Part shown: positions 63,008-64,000 of the stretch, piece after piece
How positions within the stretch are numbered: the stretch's first letter is position 1
Layout: each line of letters starts with the position of its first letter
Assembly (NCBI RefSeq): GCF_000166135.1
Contig: NC_014666.1
Coordinates: 2,480,001 to 2,544,000 of the forward strand
Direction: 5' to 3'
Origin: Pseudofrankia inefficax
GTDB taxonomy: Bacteria; Actinomycetota; Actinomycetes; Frankiales; Frankiaceae
Length of the DNA stretch: 64,000 nucleotides
Notes under the pieces: model-generated
Database searches by the model: none
What the model was told of the DNA's origin: nothing
The model's input: the letters and a program-made list of their open reading frames with translations, nothing else
Translations under genes and position numbers: made by a program

Positions 63008-63928
63008 GTGCTGGTGTTCGCGGTCTCGGACAAGGGCGGCACCGGCCGGTCGGTCACCGGCTGTAACGTCGCCTACCGCCTCGCGCTGCGTGGCCATGAC
63101 GTCTGCTACCTCGACTTCGACTTCGGCTCGCCGACGTCGGGCGCGATCTTCGGTATCGAGATGGCCAGCCATGGCACGGCGTCCGGCGCCGGCCTGCACT
63201 CCTACTTCGCCGGGCAGGCCAGCGAGCCCGAGCAGATCGACATCTGGTCCCGGTCGGACCGTCGTGAGCTGCGCCGCCACCCGCTCTCGTCCGGCCGGCT
63301 CGTGCTCGTGCCGGGAGACAAGGGTGGCGGGGAGTTCCCGGCGAGCAACGGCCTGGCCGACCAGTGCCGGCGGCTGTTCCTGCGGCTCGACGACGAGTTC
63401 GACGTCATCTTCGTCGACCTGAGCGCCGGGCGGTCCTACGCGGCCGAGATGTCGCTGGCGGCCACCGCCAGTGACGCGCTCGCCGCCGTCCGGGCCCGCT
63501 GGCTGCTGTTCCACCGCTGGACCCGCCAGCACATCATCGCCGCCGCGGGGCTCGCCTTCGAGGAGAACGGGCTGCTCGACGTCGGCAAGCGCTGCGGCCA
63601 CGACCGGGTCGAGCTGGAGGACGCGATGCGGTTCGTGCGCACGGCGGTGCTCGACCCCGGCTCGGCCCAGCTGGCCGGCCTGCGCCCCACCCAGGCCGCC
63701 TGGCTGCAGGACTGCAACCGTGACCTGCAGGAGCTCGCGGCGAAGCTGGGCGTCGGGCGCACCGCGCTGCTCGCCGAGGTGCCGCTCGACCCGCTGCTGC
63801 AGTGGCGCGAACAGCTGATCACCGACAACGACGTGCACCTCGCCGGTGTCGCCAACACCGAGACCACCCAGGCGTTCGACCAGGTCGCCCGCCGCCTGGT
63901 CGACGACGTGTTCTGGAGCGGGCTCTGA
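63008..63928 (+). CDS. SCO2523-like variant P-loop (ParA/MinD-like) ATPase
   Basis: A 306-residue protein of ParA/MinD type. The start SDKGGTGRSVTGCNVAYRLALRGHDVCYLDFDFGSPTSGAIFGIEMASHG carries a deviant Walker A: K9-G-G-T-G-R14-S. The signature lysine K9 is kept, but the usual P-loop lysine is replaced by R14. Then LDFDFGSPTSG (switch I-like) and FDVIFVDLSAGRSYAAEMSLAATASDALA (Walker-B-like D with G) follow. It is like the family named after SCO2523 and is expected to bind ATP, though the Lys-to-Arg change makes hydrolysis doubtful. It starts three bases after the SCO2524-like stop; GTG start. Confidence 0.9.
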   Translation: MLVFAVSDKGGTGRSVTGCNVAYRLALRGHDVCYLDFDFGSPTSGAIFGIEMASHGTASGAGLHSYFAGQASEPEQIDIWSRSDRRELRRHPLSSGRLVLVPGDKGGGEFPASNGLADQCRRLFLRLDDEFDVIFVDLSAGRSYAAEMSLAATASDALAAVRARWLLFHRWTRQHIIAAAGLAFEENGLLDVGKRCGHDRVELEDAMRFVRTAVLDPGSAQLAGLRPTQAAWLQDCNRDLQELAAKLGVGRTALLAEVPLDPLLQWREQLITDNDVHLAGVANTETTQAFDQVARRLVDDVFWSGL

Positions 63929-63951
63929 GCGAGCACGCGCCGGACGGTCTG

Positions 63952-64000
63952 GTGGCGGGCGGCGTGGACACCGTGTTCCGCGAGACGAGCGCCGAGCCGC
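63952..64000 (+). CDS. Next gene of the cassette, N-terminal fragment (SCO2522-like position)
   Basis: An open frame runs to the right edge without a stop. In this frame a GTG at 63952 reads VAGGVDTVFRETSAEP; a CTG at 63925, overlapping the SCO2523-like stop, is a less likely start. By analogy with S. coelicolor gene order the next gene would be SCO2522-like, but only about 16 residues are available, so this is a placement, not an identification. Confidence 0.4.
   Translation, partial: MAGGVDTVFRETSAEP

Noticed and set aside
61373-63838. An 821-codon minus-strand frame opposite the SCO2524/2523-like genes
   Set aside because: Shadow of the plus-strand genes: low-complexity Arg/Ala/Gly/Pro, and no start or ribosome site is supported.

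Overview
The window is very GC-rich DNA with strong G/C at third codon positions, GTG and occasional TTG starts, and almost no TTA codons. Gene content points to a filamentous actinobacterium: a complete conservon (CvnA-D type kinase, roadblock, DUF742 and GTPase genes), a Streptomyces-like SCO2525-SCO2524-SCO2523 cassette, a three-gene succinate dehydrogenase of sdhCAB order, a BlaI/M56 pair, F420/luciferase-type monooxygenases, CYP142-like P450 and many amidohydrolase-2 genes. A Frankiales-like organism (Frankia, Pseudofrankia, Parafrankia) is my best guess; this is inferred from gene content only.

Layout. 1-5.9 kb: tail of a luciferase-like monooxygenase with its flavin reductase, a ChaB/Rho-N protein, an aldo-keto reductase, an acetyltransferase, an ArsR-SRPBCC fusion, and a catalase; three 28-bp-phased palindromes lie between the last two. 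5.9-16.9 kb: accessory catabolic region with a double carboxymuconolactone-decarboxylase-like protein, amidohydrolase, TetR, P450, F420-type oxidoreductase, two lipoproteins, a CoA transferase and a LacI regulator. 16.9-20.4 kb: DedA, UppP, and the BlaI/M56 pair. 20.3-21.2 kb: a RelE/Phd-type toxin-antitoxin module enclosed by a perfect 61-bp direct repeat of the 3' end of the M56 gene. 21.2-25.9 kb: aldo-keto reductase, TetR, two NTF2-like proteins, CYP142-like P450 and GlsB. 26.2-28.3 kb: pabB and folD. 28.5-39.2 kb: transporters, regulators, a second amidohydrolase, SDR, MOSC, a secreted beta-helix protein and an MpaB-like oxygenase. 39.5-43.9 kb: MptB-like mannosyltransferase, galT and galK. 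44.7-47.9 kb: conservon. 47.9-55.4 kb: SGNH lipoprotein, DUF456, amt with a GlnR-like box, solute-binding lipoprotein, a DnaN paralogue and LysR. 55.5-59.0 kb: sdhCAB. 59.1 kb to the end: acetyltransferase, then the SCO2525/2524/2523-like cassette running off the edge.

The most interesting unexplained system is that last cassette: a small-molecule-methyltransferase-like protein, a 614-residue protein with no motif I recognise, and a ParA-like ATPase whose P-loop lysine is replaced by arginine, tightly packed and apparently co-transcribed, with a fourth gene starting at the edge. Other points worth a look are the 61-bp repeat around the toxin-antitoxin module, the phased operator-like palindromes at the ArsR-SRPBCC/catalase junction, and TTA codons confined to a few accessory or regulatory genes.
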